From positions 2,170,001-2,234,000 of the forward strand of contig OZ241971.1 in NCBI GenBank assembly GCA_965204155.1: DNA of 64,000 nt, written 5' to 3'. Within the stretch, counting starts at the first letter, position 1. Each line of letters starts with the position of its first letter. A program made the position numbers and the translations under genes. Below are positions 27,725-35,339 of this stretch, in pieces. This DNA is from UBA6522 sp965204155. GTDB taxonomy: Bacteria > Pseudomonadota > Gammaproteobacteria > Steroidobacterales > Rariloculaceae. A model generated the notes under the pieces. The model was not told the origin of the DNA, made no database searches, and saw nothing but the letters and a program-made list of their open reading frames with translations.

Positions 27725-28379
27725 TCAGCGCCAGCGGTACGGTCGTTTCAGGACGAAGCCGTCCCGCTTGATCACCTCAACCGGCATCTGGCTGTCCTTG
27801 AGCACCTTTCGCCCCACCGTAAAGGCGGCGCTCGCCGCTCTGCGCATCTTGTCGGATCTTCTTCCCGGCGGAAATACCGCAATCACTCGCTTGTCCGCGT
27901 AGCGTTTCAGAACTGCCTCAACAGGACCCGCGAGGTCGCTGTCGGCAGACAACACGATCGCCGTATCGAACAAGTCGTCCTGAGCATCGCCGAGCAACGC
28001 AACTGCGACATTCACATCCGTCATTTTTTCTTCGTACACGGTCCAACGCGATCCGCATCGATAGCATTCGCGCGACTTCGCTAGATAGTGGCCATAGTGG
28101 ATCGTAAGATCCCGGCGCGTTTCAAGCGCTTCCAGATAAGTTGGCTTGGCGGCGCTTTTTTTCCTGCTGGTTGCCGGTAATCCGCGCCGTGAAATACCGA
28201 ACGCCTACCAGTTGCTGGCCCGCTCGCAGGAGCTTTTCCGACAGCTCCCTGACATCCAGCCAGTAGAATCGCCTCCACCCCTTCGACTTCAAGCCGTAGT
28301 ACAAGTTGAAGCCATCCACGTAGACCATGACCCGCCGGTTGGCAGGCAATGCTTGTGTCTCAGGCTCTATCGCGTTCAT
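27725..28379 (-). pseudogene. NYN-domain (PIN-like) protein gene with one frameshift
   Basis: Two frames on the minus strand form one NYN protein of about 217 residues. The first part has VMVYVDGFNLYYGLKSKG, holding the first acidic residue, and runs to KKRRQA. The second continues with YLEALETRRDLTIHYGHYLA, a zinc-type ECYRCGSRW, KMTDVNVAVALLGDAQ and IVLSADSDLAGPVEAV. Removing one A near 28141-28146 joins them as RRQATYLEAL. NYN proteins are RNA/DNA nucleases related to PIN domains. The single shift could be a real inactivation, a programmed event or a sequencing error. Paired with the GIY-YIG gene downstream. Confidence 0.7.
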
Positions 28380-28729
28380 GCCGTCACTTACGTTGCCACT
28401 CGAATCGCTCGTCCGATACCGTCGCCACTGAACGGTAGTTCCCAGTTCGTTCCAGCACTAGCGAACTTACCAGCAAGCGAATGCTGACCCGTGATCAATG
28501 CTTGACAGCATTCCATCTGAGGGGGATCATACGTGTACCCCGCCAGCGATAGCACCGTTGGCCCGACGCCCCGAAAGGGGCGTTTCTCTTTGGTGCGCCA
28601 GGCATGATCGACGGCATCTTCCGCGTCCTTCCAGCACCCTCAATTGAAGCAGTCGAACGTCGGAATCCGGCGACCATCGCGCCACTCAACATGCGGGCCG
28701 TTGCGGCAATTGCGCGTCAATAAGGATCT
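28380..28729. other. Degraded intergenic patch between NYN and DUF433 genes
   Basis: About 350 bp without an intact gene. On the minus strand it holds the truncated toxin start (28686-28733), then an open stretch of some 80 codons without a start codon, beginning near 28635, that I do not recognise. A hairpin is annotated at 28567-28590. The mixture of fragments suggests a deletion scar. Confidence 0.5.
28567..28590 (+). terminator. Terminator-like hairpin
   Basis: CGCCCC-GAAA-GGGGCG followed by TTTCTCTT: a 6-bp GC stem, tetraloop and T-rich tail reading rightward. No intact rightward gene precedes it, so it may be a relic or act on transcripts from outside. Confidence 0.4.
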
Positions 28730-28733
28730 TCAT
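28686..28733 (-). pseudogene. Truncated DUF5615-type toxin gene
   Basis: Starts at an ATG overlapping the DUF433 stop by four bases (ATGA), exactly where the PIN-like DUF5615 toxin normally begins. The 15 codons read MKILIDAQLPQRPAC then stop; MKILIDAQLP is the usual toxin N-terminus. Nothing recognisable of the remaining ~100 residues follows. Confidence 0.6.
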
Positions 28734-28978
28734 GGAGCCAGCGCCTGCACTCTCTTGACTTGGCTTAAGCGTGCGGCATAGGCGAGTACCGCCAATATGT
28801 CCTCGCGTTCCAGGTCGCTGTAGTCGGCAAGGATTTCCTCGGTGGTCATCCCTGAACTGAGCAACTCAAGGATTGTATCGACAGGGTAGCGCAACCCCCG
28901 GATACAGGGTTTGCCGTGACAAATCGACGGGTCGGTCGTGATGCGATCGAATAAATTTTGTTTGGGCGGGTGGGACAT
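28730..28978 (-). CDS. DUF433-family antitoxin
   Basis: 82 aa, intact. ITTDPSICHGKPCIRGLRYP with VDTILELLSSGMTTEEILAD and YSDLEREDILAVLAYAARL is the standard DUF433 sequence, a winged-helix-like antitoxin that normally pairs with a DUF5615 toxin. The partner here is cut to 15 codons, leaving an orphan antitoxin. Its leader is copy B of the dispersed promoter repeat, with GGAGG upstream of the ATG. Confidence 0.85.
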   Translation of the reverse strand: MSHPPKQNLFDRITTDPSICHGKPCIRGLRYPVDTILELLSSGMTTEEILADYSDLEREDILAVLAYAARLSQVKRVQALAP

Positions 28979-28990
28979 GCATTTTCAGAT

Positions 28991-29047
28991 CGCGGGATCA
29001 ACCTCCGATATCGATCTGCGTGGATTCTACATCGCCGGGCGTTCCCG
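28991..29047 (-). repeat. Dispersed promoter/leader repeat, copy B
   Basis: Second copy of the block at 26071-26127 (46 of 56 positions identical). It includes TAGAAT on the minus strand (29024-29029) and GGAGGTTGATCC leading toward the DUF433 start at 28978. Confidence 0.55.
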
Positions 29048-29065
29048 GATTTGTTTGCCGCGGAA

Positions 29066-29812
29066 TCACGTCAGAAGCGCGGCATGAGGGTCGCCGCCAA
29101 GTTCACGCAGGTAGTCGTCATAAACGGCTTCAAGGGGATCGGTGCGGGCTTTCTCCACGAGCTTGGCGACCGCGGGGACTGAATCGAGTGATCGTGCATA
29201 TTCCCGGACGGGCTCAGGGACGGGAATGCCATAGGTACGAAAGCGGGTCAGCACCGGGAAGTACATGGCGTCCGGGATGCCGAAATCGCCGAACAGGTAC
29301 GGCCCGCCGGAACGGTCCAGGCATTCGCTCCAGACTTCGAAGATTCGCGAGATGTCTTTCTGCGTCGCGTCGTTCGGCGCGTAGCCGTGAACACGGCCGA
29401 AAAGGTGGCAGGATAGTTCTCCGCGCATGGCCAGGAACCCGGTGGCCATCTCGCAGCTCACGGCGCGAGCCTGGGCGCGGGCCATTGAATCGTCCGGCCA
29501 AAGGCGGGCGTCGGGGAACGCCTCGGCCGCGTACTCGCAAATGGCCAGGGATTCGTGAATGGGAGTGTTTTCCACCCAGAGCGTGGGAAAAAGGCCGTGA
29601 ACGCTCCCCAGCGCCCGCCGCTCCGCGAGTTGCGAATCCTCGATGGTTACCAGGTTGCCTGATGTATCGCCTGGATCCCCTTGCCGGCGAACATCATCAA
29701 GTTCGACCGTTACGGTATCGAAATCAGCGCCGGCGTGGGTGAGGATCAGCCACGGGCGCATGGACCACGATGAGTATCGCAGACTCAGACAGATGAGCCT
29801 CAGACGTGGCAT
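29066..29812 (-). CDS. Glutathione S-transferase family protein
   Basis: 248 aa with a thioredoxin-like N-terminal domain (LICLSLRYSSWSMRPWLILT; a serine at the usual catalytic position; FPTLWVENTPIHESLAICEY, the cis-Pro and Glu-Ser glutathione loop) and an all-helical C-terminal domain (FEVWSECLDRSGGPYLFGDF, then IPDAMYFPVLTRF). A cytosolic transferase of unknown substrate. Stands alone between the DUF433 gene and hisI. Confidence 0.82.
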   Translation of the reverse strand: MPRLRLICLSLRYSSWSMRPWLILTHAGADFDTVTVELDDVRRQGDPGDTSGNLVTIEDSQLAERRALGSVHGLFPTLWVENTPIHESLAICEYAAEAFPDARLWPDDSMARAQARAVSCEMATGFLAMRGELSCHLFGRVHGYAPNDATQKDISRIFEVWSECLDRSGGPYLFGDFGIPDAMYFPVLTRFRTYGIPVPEPVREYARSLDSVPAVAKLVEKARTDPLEAVYDDYLRELGGDPHAALLT

Positions 29813-29830
29813 CGCAAGGACTTCCGGACG

Positions 29831-30301
29831 CTACAGTCGCGTGGGATTCGGCGCATCCCCGTAGACGGCCTGGGGATCGAACACTTTTTCGGACTCGGTG
29901 AATTCCAATTCGACGGGTTCGTCCGCGCTTCCGATAGGGACGCGGCGGTAGAAGCAGGAGCGGTAGCCGACGTGGCAGCTTGCACCACCGCTGACGTCGA
30001 CGCGGAGCCAGATGCAGTCCTGGTCGTCGTCGATCAGCAGCTCCCTGACCTTCTGTACCAGGCCGCTGGTGGCGCCCTTGTGCCAGAGCACGCGGCGGCT
30101 GCGGCTGAAGTAGTGCGCTTCGCCGGTTTCGATGGTCAGGCGGAGGGCCTCGGCGTTCATGTAGGCGTGCATCAGCACTTCGCCGGTGGCGTAGTCGGTG
30201 GTCACCGCCGGAATGAGTCCGTCGGCATCGAATTTCGGGGCCAGGTCCGTGCCTTCCTCGACCTGTTCGACGCTGCGCCTGGGGCTGAATTCGCCGCTCA
30301 T
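29831..30301 (-). CDS. hisI: Phosphoribosyl-AMP cyclohydrolase
   Basis: 156 aa enzyme of the third step of histidine synthesis, without the HisE domain. Family blocks: GLIPAVTTDYATGEVLMHAY, MNAEALRLTIETGEAHYFSR, SRRVLWHKGATSG, DCIWLRVDVSGGASCHVGYR, and SCFYRR with the zinc cysteines. The frame is open to 30412, but homologues start near the ATG at 30301. A TATAAT hexamer lies about 30 bp upstream. Separate from other his genes here. Confidence 0.92.
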   Translation of the reverse strand: MSGEFSPRRSVEQVEEGTDLAPKFDADGLIPAVTTDYATGEVLMHAYMNAEALRLTIETGEAHYFSRSRRVLWHKGATSGLVQKVRELLIDDDQDCIWLRVDVSGGASCHVGYRSCFYRRVPIGSADEPVELEFTESEKVFDPQAVYGDAPNPTRL

Positions 30302-30405
30302 GATGATCCCGTTTCCGGATGAATTGGCGAGATTATATGCCACCGGCGGAGCATTCTTCCTTGGTATCATGGGCGCCGCCCGCAGGCGGGCTGAATCGGT
30401 CCCGG

Positions 30406-31797
30406 ATGGCACTTCACCTTCACAACACCCTCACACGCACTCGCGAACGCTTCGAGCCCCAAAATCCGGAGCGGGTGACCATGTACGTGTGCGGGCCCAC
30501 GGTCTACAGTTTCGCGCACATCGGCAACGCCCGGCCGTGCGTTGTCTTCGACGTGCTGGCACGGCTGCTGCGGCGCTCCTACGGGCTCGTTTACGTCCGC
30601 AACGTCACGGACGTGGACGACAAGATCAACGAGGCCGCCCGGGAGGAGGGTGTGCCCATCGGCGTGCTGACTGCGCGGTACCTGGCGGCCTTTCACGAAG
30701 ACATGGGGTCGCTGGGAGTGCTGCCGCCGGATGTGGAGCCCAAGGCCACCGAACACCTGGCGGATATCGTCACGCTTGTTGAACAGTTGCTCGAAGCCGG
30801 ACACGCCTACGTGGCGGAGGGCCACGTGCTGTTCTCGGTACCCAGCTTCGACGACTACGGCGCGCTGTCGGGGCGCTCGCAGGAGGATCTCATCGCCGGC
30901 GCCCGGGTGAAGGTGGAGTCGTACAAGCGCAACCCGGCGGACTTCGTGCTCTGGAAGCCCTCCGCGGCGAACGGCGTCGGCTGGGACAGCCCCTGGGGCT
31001 ACGGCCGGCCGGGCTGGCACGCGGAGTGCTCGGCCATGGTGCAGGCGCACCTGGGCGAGACCATCGACATCCACGGCGGCGGCCTGGACCTGATCTTTCC
31101 GCACCACGAGAACGAGACCGCCCAGAGCACCTGCGCCTACGGTGTGCAGCGCTACTGCCGCTACTGGGTGCACAATGGGCTGGTGGATGTGAGCGGCGAG
31201 AAAATGTCCAAGTCCCTGGGCAATGTCCTGCTGGTCCGCAACCTGCTCGATGACGCACCGGGGGAGGCGGTCCGCCTGGGTCTGCTCACGGCCCACTACC
31301 GCCAGCCGCTGGACTGGAATTCCGCAGTCCTGGTAGACGCTCGTCAGAAGCTGGACAAGATGTACAACGCGCTTCGCCATGCCGGCGTCTCCGGCCCGGC
31401 GGCAGGAGAACCCGAATCGGATCCTCCGCAGGGTGTGCTCGAGGCTCTGGAAGATGACCTCAATACGCCCAGGGCGCTGGCGGAATTGTTCGGACTCGTC
31501 CGCCAACTCAACAGCGCATCCGATCCGGCAGCGCGCACCCGGCTCGCTCGAGACCTGCGGGCCGGCGGATGGCTGCTGGGGCTGCTGCAGGATGATCCCG
31601 AGGCCTGGTTCACCGGGGACCGCACTGCGGACGACCCTGGCGACGAGTGGATCGACTCCAGGGTCCGGGAGCGCGAAGCCATGCGCTGCGACCGCAATTT
31701 CGCCGAGGCGGACCGCATTCGGGACGAGCTGGCGGAAACGGGTATCCTCATCGAGGACAGCGCCGAGGGGCCGCGCTGGCGGCGGGCGCGAAAGTGA
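30406..31797 (+). CDS. cysS: Cysteinyl-tRNA synthetase
   Basis: 463 aa class I synthetase. YVCGPTVYSFAHIGNARPCV carries the HIGH-type motif and the first zinc cysteine; GRPGWHAECSAM and IFPHHENETAQS give other zinc ligands; EKMSKSLGNVLLVRNLL is KMSKS. Start at the ATG before ALHLHNTLTRTRERF. The longer open frame overlaps the hisI promoter region. Heads a run cysS-yidD-trm112-holA-nadD-rsfS-rlmH. Confidence 0.96.
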   Translation: MALHLHNTLTRTRERFEPQNPERVTMYVCGPTVYSFAHIGNARPCVVFDVLARLLRRSYGLVYVRNVTDVDDKINEAAREEGVPIGVLTARYLAAFHEDMGSLGVLPPDVEPKATEHLADIVTLVEQLLEAGHAYVAEGHVLFSVPSFDDYGALSGRSQEDLIAGARVKVESYKRNPADFVLWKPSAANGVGWDSPWGYGRPGWHAECSAMVQAHLGETIDIHGGGLDLIFPHHENETAQSTCAYGVQRYCRYWVHNGLVDVSGEKMSKSLGNVLLVRNLLDDAPGEAVRLGLLTAHYRQPLDWNSAVLVDARQKLDKMYNALRHAGVSGPAAGEPESDPPQGVLEALEDDLNTPRALAELFGLVRQLNSASDPAARTRLARDLRAGGWLLGLLQDDPEAWFTGDRTADDPGDEWIDSRVREREAMRCDRNFAEADRIRDELAETGILIEDSAEGPRWRRARK

Positions 31798-31819
31798 GGC
31801 GAACGGGGAGGCGGGGCGC

Positions 31820-32353
31820 ATGATTGATCGGCTGTCCACGGCAGGTTCACGGCAATTCAGAGCCGAGTCGCGGCTGTCCGAGACAATTTTGCGGCTGCCA
31901 GCGATAGTCTCGCGGTGGTCGAGGACGGTATCGCAGCCGACCGGGACGGTCTCGCAATTGTCCACGACGGTTTCACGGATCTCGGGCGCGGTTTCGCGCC
32001 TGGGCGTCGCTGCGGCGGTGGGCCTGGTCATGGCCTACCAGTTGTTGATCTCGCCCTGGCTCGGCAGGCCCTGCCGGCATACTCCCAGTTGCTCCGCCTA
32101 CGCTATCGAAGCCCTGGGGCGTTTCGGCGTGCTGCGGGGCGGCTGGCTCACGGTCAAACGTCTCGCCCGCTGCCACCCCTGGGGCACGAGCGGCTACGAT
32201 CCCGTGCCTGCGGCACCTGATCCCGTGCCTGCGGCACGCGATACCGTGCCCGCGGCACGTGAACAGGTACGCGCGGCAACGGAACCGGTACGCGCCGCGC
32301 CAGAACCGGTACCCGCCGCGCCGGCGCCCGACCGGGATAGGAGAACCACATGA
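31820..32353 (+). CDS. yidD: YidD membrane insertion factor with repetitive extensions at both ends
   Basis: 177 aa. The core MAYQLLISPWLGRPCRHTPS, CSAYAIEALGRFGVLRGGW, LTVKRLARCHPWG is YidD, a small membrane-associated protein with three conserved cysteines that aids YidC-dependent insertion. YidD proteins are usually 70-100 aa. This one has ~70 extra residues before the core, made of nine heptads with R or Q every seventh residue (4, 11, 18, 25, 32, 39, 46, 53, 60) and S usually before it, and ~45 residues after it made of six heptads of the type DPVPAAP. A strong GGGAGG site supports the early ATG. A shorter product from the ATG at the core is possible. Overlaps the next gene by ATGA. Confidence 0.85.
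   Translation: MIDRLSTAGSRQFRAESRLSETILRLPAIVSRWSRTVSQPTGTVSQLSTTVSRISGAVSRLGVAAAVGLVMAYQLLISPWLGRPCRHTPSCSAYAIEALGRFGVLRGGWLTVKRLARCHPWGTSGYDPVPAAPDPVPAARDTVPAAREQVRAATEPVRAAPEPVPAAPAPDRDRRTT
31826..32005 (+). repeat. 21-bp tandem repeat array in the 5' part of yidD
   Basis: About 8.5 units of a degenerate 21-bp repeat, typical unit TCGCGGCTGTCCACGACGGT plus one base, encoding S-[RQ]-x-x-x-x-x. Read on the opposite strand the units begin GA-N-ACCGT, like the units of the 3' array at 32198-32323. Confidence 0.75.
32198..32323 (+). repeat. 21-bp tandem repeat array in the 3' part of yidD
   Basis: Six 21-bp units starting GATCCCGTGCCTGCGGCACC or GATACCGTGCCCGCGGCACG, changing to GAACCGGTACGCGCCGCGCC, encoding D/E-x-V-x-A-A-x heptads. 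The first two units are almost identical. They resemble the complement of the units in the 5' array. Confidence 0.75.
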
Positions 32354-32619
32354 GTATCGACGCCGATCTTCTCGACATCATCTGCTGCCCGGCCACGAGG
32401 CTGCCGCTCAGGGTCATGCCGGCGGAACGGATCGAAGCGCTGAACCGGCGCATCGGGGAGGGAACGCTGGTCGGCCGCGACGGCGGGAAGCTGACCGAGC
32501 CGCTGACCGAAGCGCTGGTCACGCGCGACGGCAAGCTGGCCTATCCCGTGCGCGACGGAATCCCGGTGCTGCTGGAGGACAGCGGCATCGTGCTGTCCCA
32601 GCTCGAGGATGCGGGTTAA
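32350..32619 (+). CDS. Trm112-family zinc-ribbon-like protein
   Basis: 89 aa. IDADLLDIICCPATRLPLRV gives the first cysteine pair region and LVTRDGKLAYPVRDGIPVLL is the family C-terminal signature (YcaR/UPF0434 type). Eukaryotic Trm112 activates methyltransferases; the bacterial role is unclear. Overlaps yidD at its start and holA at its end, so it is co-translated with them. Only the N-terminal cysteines are present. Confidence 0.87.
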   Translation: MSIDADLLDIICCPATRLPLRVMPAERIEALNRRIGEGTLVGRDGGKLTEPLTEALVTRDGKLAYPVRDGIPVLLEDSGIVLSQLEDAG

Positions 32620-33637
32620 CGGGCCTCAGCTTGGCGGCCTGCTGGGCCGCGAGTTGCTGCCGGCGTACCTCGTCGCCGGCGACGAACCCCTGCTGGTCAG
32701 CGAAGCGGCGGAGCAGATCCGGGCCCGGGCCCGGCGCGACGGCTTCGAGCAACGCGACTACTTCGTCGCCGAGCGGGGGTTCGACTGGCAGGCGCTCACG
32801 GAAGGCGCCGACAACCTGTCGCTGTTCGCGGCCCGGAAAATCATCGAACTGAACCTGCCCACGCCCCGGCCCGGCGCCGTGGGCGGGCGCGTGTTACAGG
32901 ACCTGGCACAGCGGCCCGGCCCGGACCGCCTGTTGCTGATCGTCACGCGCAAGCTCGATTCTTCCGCGTCGAGAAGCGCCTGGGTGAGGGCCATCGACGA
33001 CGGCGGCGCGGTGGTCCGGGTATGGCCCGTGGAGCGGCCGCAGTTGCCCGCGTGGATCCGGCGCCGCGCACAGTCCCGGGGGCTCGCCCTGTCCTCCGCG
33101 ACGGCCGAATGGATGGCGGACCGCGTGGAAGGCAACCTGCTGGCGGCGGACCAGGAAGTGCGCAAGCTCGTGCTGCTGTTGGGGGAGGGTGCAGCGGACC
33201 ATGCGGCCGTGCGGGATGCGGTGGCCTCCAATCCGCGCTTCGACGTGTTCCGCCTCACCGACGCCCTGCTGGCGGGACAGGCCAGGCGGGCGCTGCGCAT
33301 CCTGGACGGCCTGCGCGCTGAGGGCGCCGCACCCTCTCTGGTATTATGGGCCATCAGCCGAGACCTTGGATTGCTGTCGAAGCTCAAATTTGCAGCCCGT
33401 AACGGCGCCGTCGCGGCGCCGGTCTGGAAGCGCCATGGCGTCTGGCCGCGGCGCCAGCCGCTGGTGAAGGGCGCGCTCGAACGGATCGAATCGGCACGCC
33501 TCACGGAACTCATCGTGAAGGCCGCAGAGACGGACCGGGTGATCAAGGGCGTACAGCCGGGCAACGCCTGGCAGCAACTGACGTCCCTGGTCCTGGCGCT
33601 GCTCGGCCGCCCCGGCCGCACCACGGCGGTCCGCTGA
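32609..33637 (+). CDS. holA: DNA polymerase III subunit delta
   Basis: 342 aa clamp-loader subunit that opens the sliding clamp. The start VNGPQLGGLLGRELLPAYLV, AGDEPLLVSEAAEQIRARA, the ARKIIELNLPTPRPG block, DRLLLIVTRKLD, and SRGLALSSATAEWMADRVEG, NLLAADQEVRKLVLL are HolA features. Overlaps trm112 by 11 bp. Followed by nadD, as usual in gammaproteobacteria. Confidence 0.93.
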   Translation: MRVNGPQLGGLLGRELLPAYLVAGDEPLLVSEAAEQIRARARRDGFEQRDYFVAERGFDWQALTEGADNLSLFAARKIIELNLPTPRPGAVGGRVLQDLAQRPGPDRLLLIVTRKLDSSASRSAWVRAIDDGGAVVRVWPVERPQLPAWIRRRAQSRGLALSSATAEWMADRVEGNLLAADQEVRKLVLLLGEGAADHAAVRDAVASNPRFDVFRLTDALLAGQARRALRILDGLRAEGAAPSLVLWAISRDLGLLSKLKFAARNGAVAAPVWKRHGVWPRRQPLVKGALERIESARLTELIVKAAETDRVIKGVQPGNAWQQLTSLVLALLGRPGRTTAVR

Positions 33638-33675
33638 ATCGATGCGCCGCCTCCGCAAAGGATGCGCATAAGCGG

Positions 33676-34311
33676 ATGGGGCCGATCGGCATCTTCGGTG
33701 GTACATTCGACCCCATCCACTACGGCCACCTGCGTACCGCCCTGGAACTGCTGCAGCGCCTGTCGCTGGCGCAGGTCCTGTTCGTCCCCAGCGCCCGGCA
33801 ACCGTTGCGCGACCCGTCCGTCGCTCCGATGAGCACCCGCCTCGCGATGGTGCGCGCGGCGGTGCGGGAAGAACCCCGGTTCGCCGTGGATACGCGCGAA
33901 CTCGAGCGCCCGGGACCTTCCTGGACCGTGGATACCCTGCAATCCCTGCGCAGCGATCACGAACGCCGATCGCTGTGCCTGTTGCTGGGGATGGACGCTT
34001 TTCTGAGCCTGCCCCGCTGGCGCCGCTGGGAGGAGTTGTCCGGGCTCGCGAACATCGTCGTGGCGCATCGCCCCGGCTGGCAGCCCCCGGGGCAGGGACC
34101 GCTGGCCGACCTGCTGGCACGCTGCGGCACCGAAAGCGCCGCCGACCTCCACGAAAACCCCGCCGGACACGTACTGGTCACGCCGGTCACCCAGATCGAC
34201 GTATCGGCTTCGCAGATCCGCGCAGCCGCCGCCGGCGGCGAAGACCCGAGATTCCTCGTCCCCGACAGCGTCAGGGAAATCATCCTCGAAACGGAGTGTT
34301 ATGCACGCTAG
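33676..34311 (+). CDS. nadD: Nicotinate-nucleotide adenylyltransferase
   Basis: 211 aa. IGIFGGTFDPIHYGHLRTA holds the nucleotidyl-transferase GGTFDPxHxGH motif; LLLGMDAFLSLPRWRRWEEL and TQIDVSASQIRA are the nicotinate-mononucleotide branch. Makes deamido-NAD in NAD synthesis. Overlaps rsfS by 11 bp. Confidence 0.95.
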   Translation: MGPIGIFGGTFDPIHYGHLRTALELLQRLSLAQVLFVPSARQPLRDPSVAPMSTRLAMVRAAVREEPRFAVDTRELERPGPSWTVDTLQSLRSDHERRSLCLLLGMDAFLSLPRWRRWEELSGLANIVVAHRPGWQPPGQGPLADLLARCGTESAADLHENPAGHVLVTPVTQIDVSASQIRAAAAGGEDPRFLVPDSVREIILETECYAR

Positions 34312-34672
34312 CCAACCCAAGCCCGGGATGTCCAGCCGCGAGTTGACCGAACTGGTGCTCGATGCGCTGAACGAAATGAAGGCACAGGCCGTCAAGACGA
34401 TGGATGTGCGCCACCTGACCACGGTCACCGACGTGATGATCATCGCCAACGGGCGTTCCGCCAGGCACGTTCGCGCCATGGCCGAAACCGTGGTCGAACG
34501 TTGCAAGCACGCAGGCGAAGCGCCGCTGGGCCGGGAAGGAGAAGCCGCCGGCGAGTGGGTGCTGCTGGACCTGGCCGATGTCGTCGTGCACGTCATGCAG
34601 CCGGAGGTTCGCGAGTTCTACGATCTCGAGAAACTCTGGGACATTCCGGCACAGGATCAGGCGCTCAACTGA
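34301..34672 (+). CDS. rsfS: Ribosomal silencing factor RsfS
   Basis: 123 aa. Binds ribosomal protein L14 and blocks subunit joining under starvation. ELVLDALNEMKAQAVKTMDV, MIIANGRSARHVRAMAETVV, GEWVLLDLADVVVHVMQPEV and REFYDLEKLWD are the family blocks. Start ATG inside the end of nadD. Confidence 0.95.
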   Translation: MHASQPKPGMSSRELTELVLDALNEMKAQAVKTMDVRHLTTVTDVMIIANGRSARHVRAMAETVVERCKHAGEAPLGREGEAAGEWVLLDLADVVVHVMQPEVREFYDLEKLWDIPAQDQALN

Positions 34673-34698
34673 CGCCCGCGGGCAGCCGGGCCGTCAAC

Positions 34699-35169
34699 AT
34701 GCGCATCGTGCTGATCGCGGCCGGGACCCGCCAGCCCCAATGGGTCCGGTCCGGCTTCGAGGAATACGCCCGGCGGCTGCGGGGCAATTGCACGCTCGAA
34801 CTGGTGGAAATCCCGCTGGGCCGCCGCACCTCCGCGGGCTCGGCGCGGCAGGCGGTGGAGCAGGAGGCCGGCCGCACCCTGCGCGCCATCCCCCGGGGCG
34901 CCCGGGTGGTCGCACTCCACGTAAAGGGCAGCCCATGGTCCACGGAGCAACTGGCCGCCCGCCTGCGCGCCTGGATGGCCGGCGGTGCGCCGGTCTGCCT
35001 GCTGGTGGGCGGTCCCGACGGACTGTCTTCCCGGGTAATGGAGCGGGCCGACGAGCGCTGGTCCCTTTCGCCGCTGACCCTGCCCCACGGGCTGGTCCGG
35101 CCGCTGGTCGCCGAGGCCCTCTACCGGGCGTGGAGCCTCAACCAGGGCCATCCCTATCATCGCTCCTGA
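34699..35169 (+). CDS. rlmH: 23S rRNA (pseudouridine1915-N3)-methyltransferase
   Basis: 156 aa SPOUT methyltransferase. RIVLIAAGTRQPQWVRSGFE, the knot region PVCLLVGGPDGLSS, LSPLTLPHGLVRPLVAEALY and the terminal NQGHPYHRS are diagnostic. The ATG at 34699 gives the normal length; upstream frame is rsfS overlap. Last gene of the run. Confidence 0.95.
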   Translation: MRIVLIAAGTRQPQWVRSGFEEYARRLRGNCTLELVEIPLGRRTSAGSARQAVEQEAGRTLRAIPRGARVVALHVKGSPWSTEQLAARLRAWMAGGAPVCLLVGGPDGLSSRVMERADERWSLSPLTLPHGLVRPLVAEALYRAWSLNQGHPYHRS

Positions 35170-35249
35170 ACGCGCATCGGCCGGCCGAAGGGGCGGATGA
35201 GAGCGGATTTGCAGCCGTGAATTCCTGCGGCGCAGGCTCCCGGCATCGG

Positions 35250-35277
35250 TTGACTGATGGCCGGCACCTCGTATAGT
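35250..35277 (+). promoter_or_regulatory. Sigma-70-type promoter of rng
   Basis: TTGACT (35250-35255), 16-bp spacer, TATAGT (35272-35277). Transcription would start near 35284, leaving a leader of about 56 bp before the GTG of rng. Confidence 0.65.
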
Positions 35278-35339
35278 CCATTGAATGGCAAGGAATTGCG
35301 GGCAGGTATGCGTGCTGTCTTGAGCCGACCGGAGCTGCC

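Noticed and set aside
32758..34596. Open frame of 612 codons on the minus strand opposite holA, nadD and rsfS
   Set aside because: Serine/arginine-rich shadow frame. The three plus-strand genes have full family motifs and overlapping operon structure.
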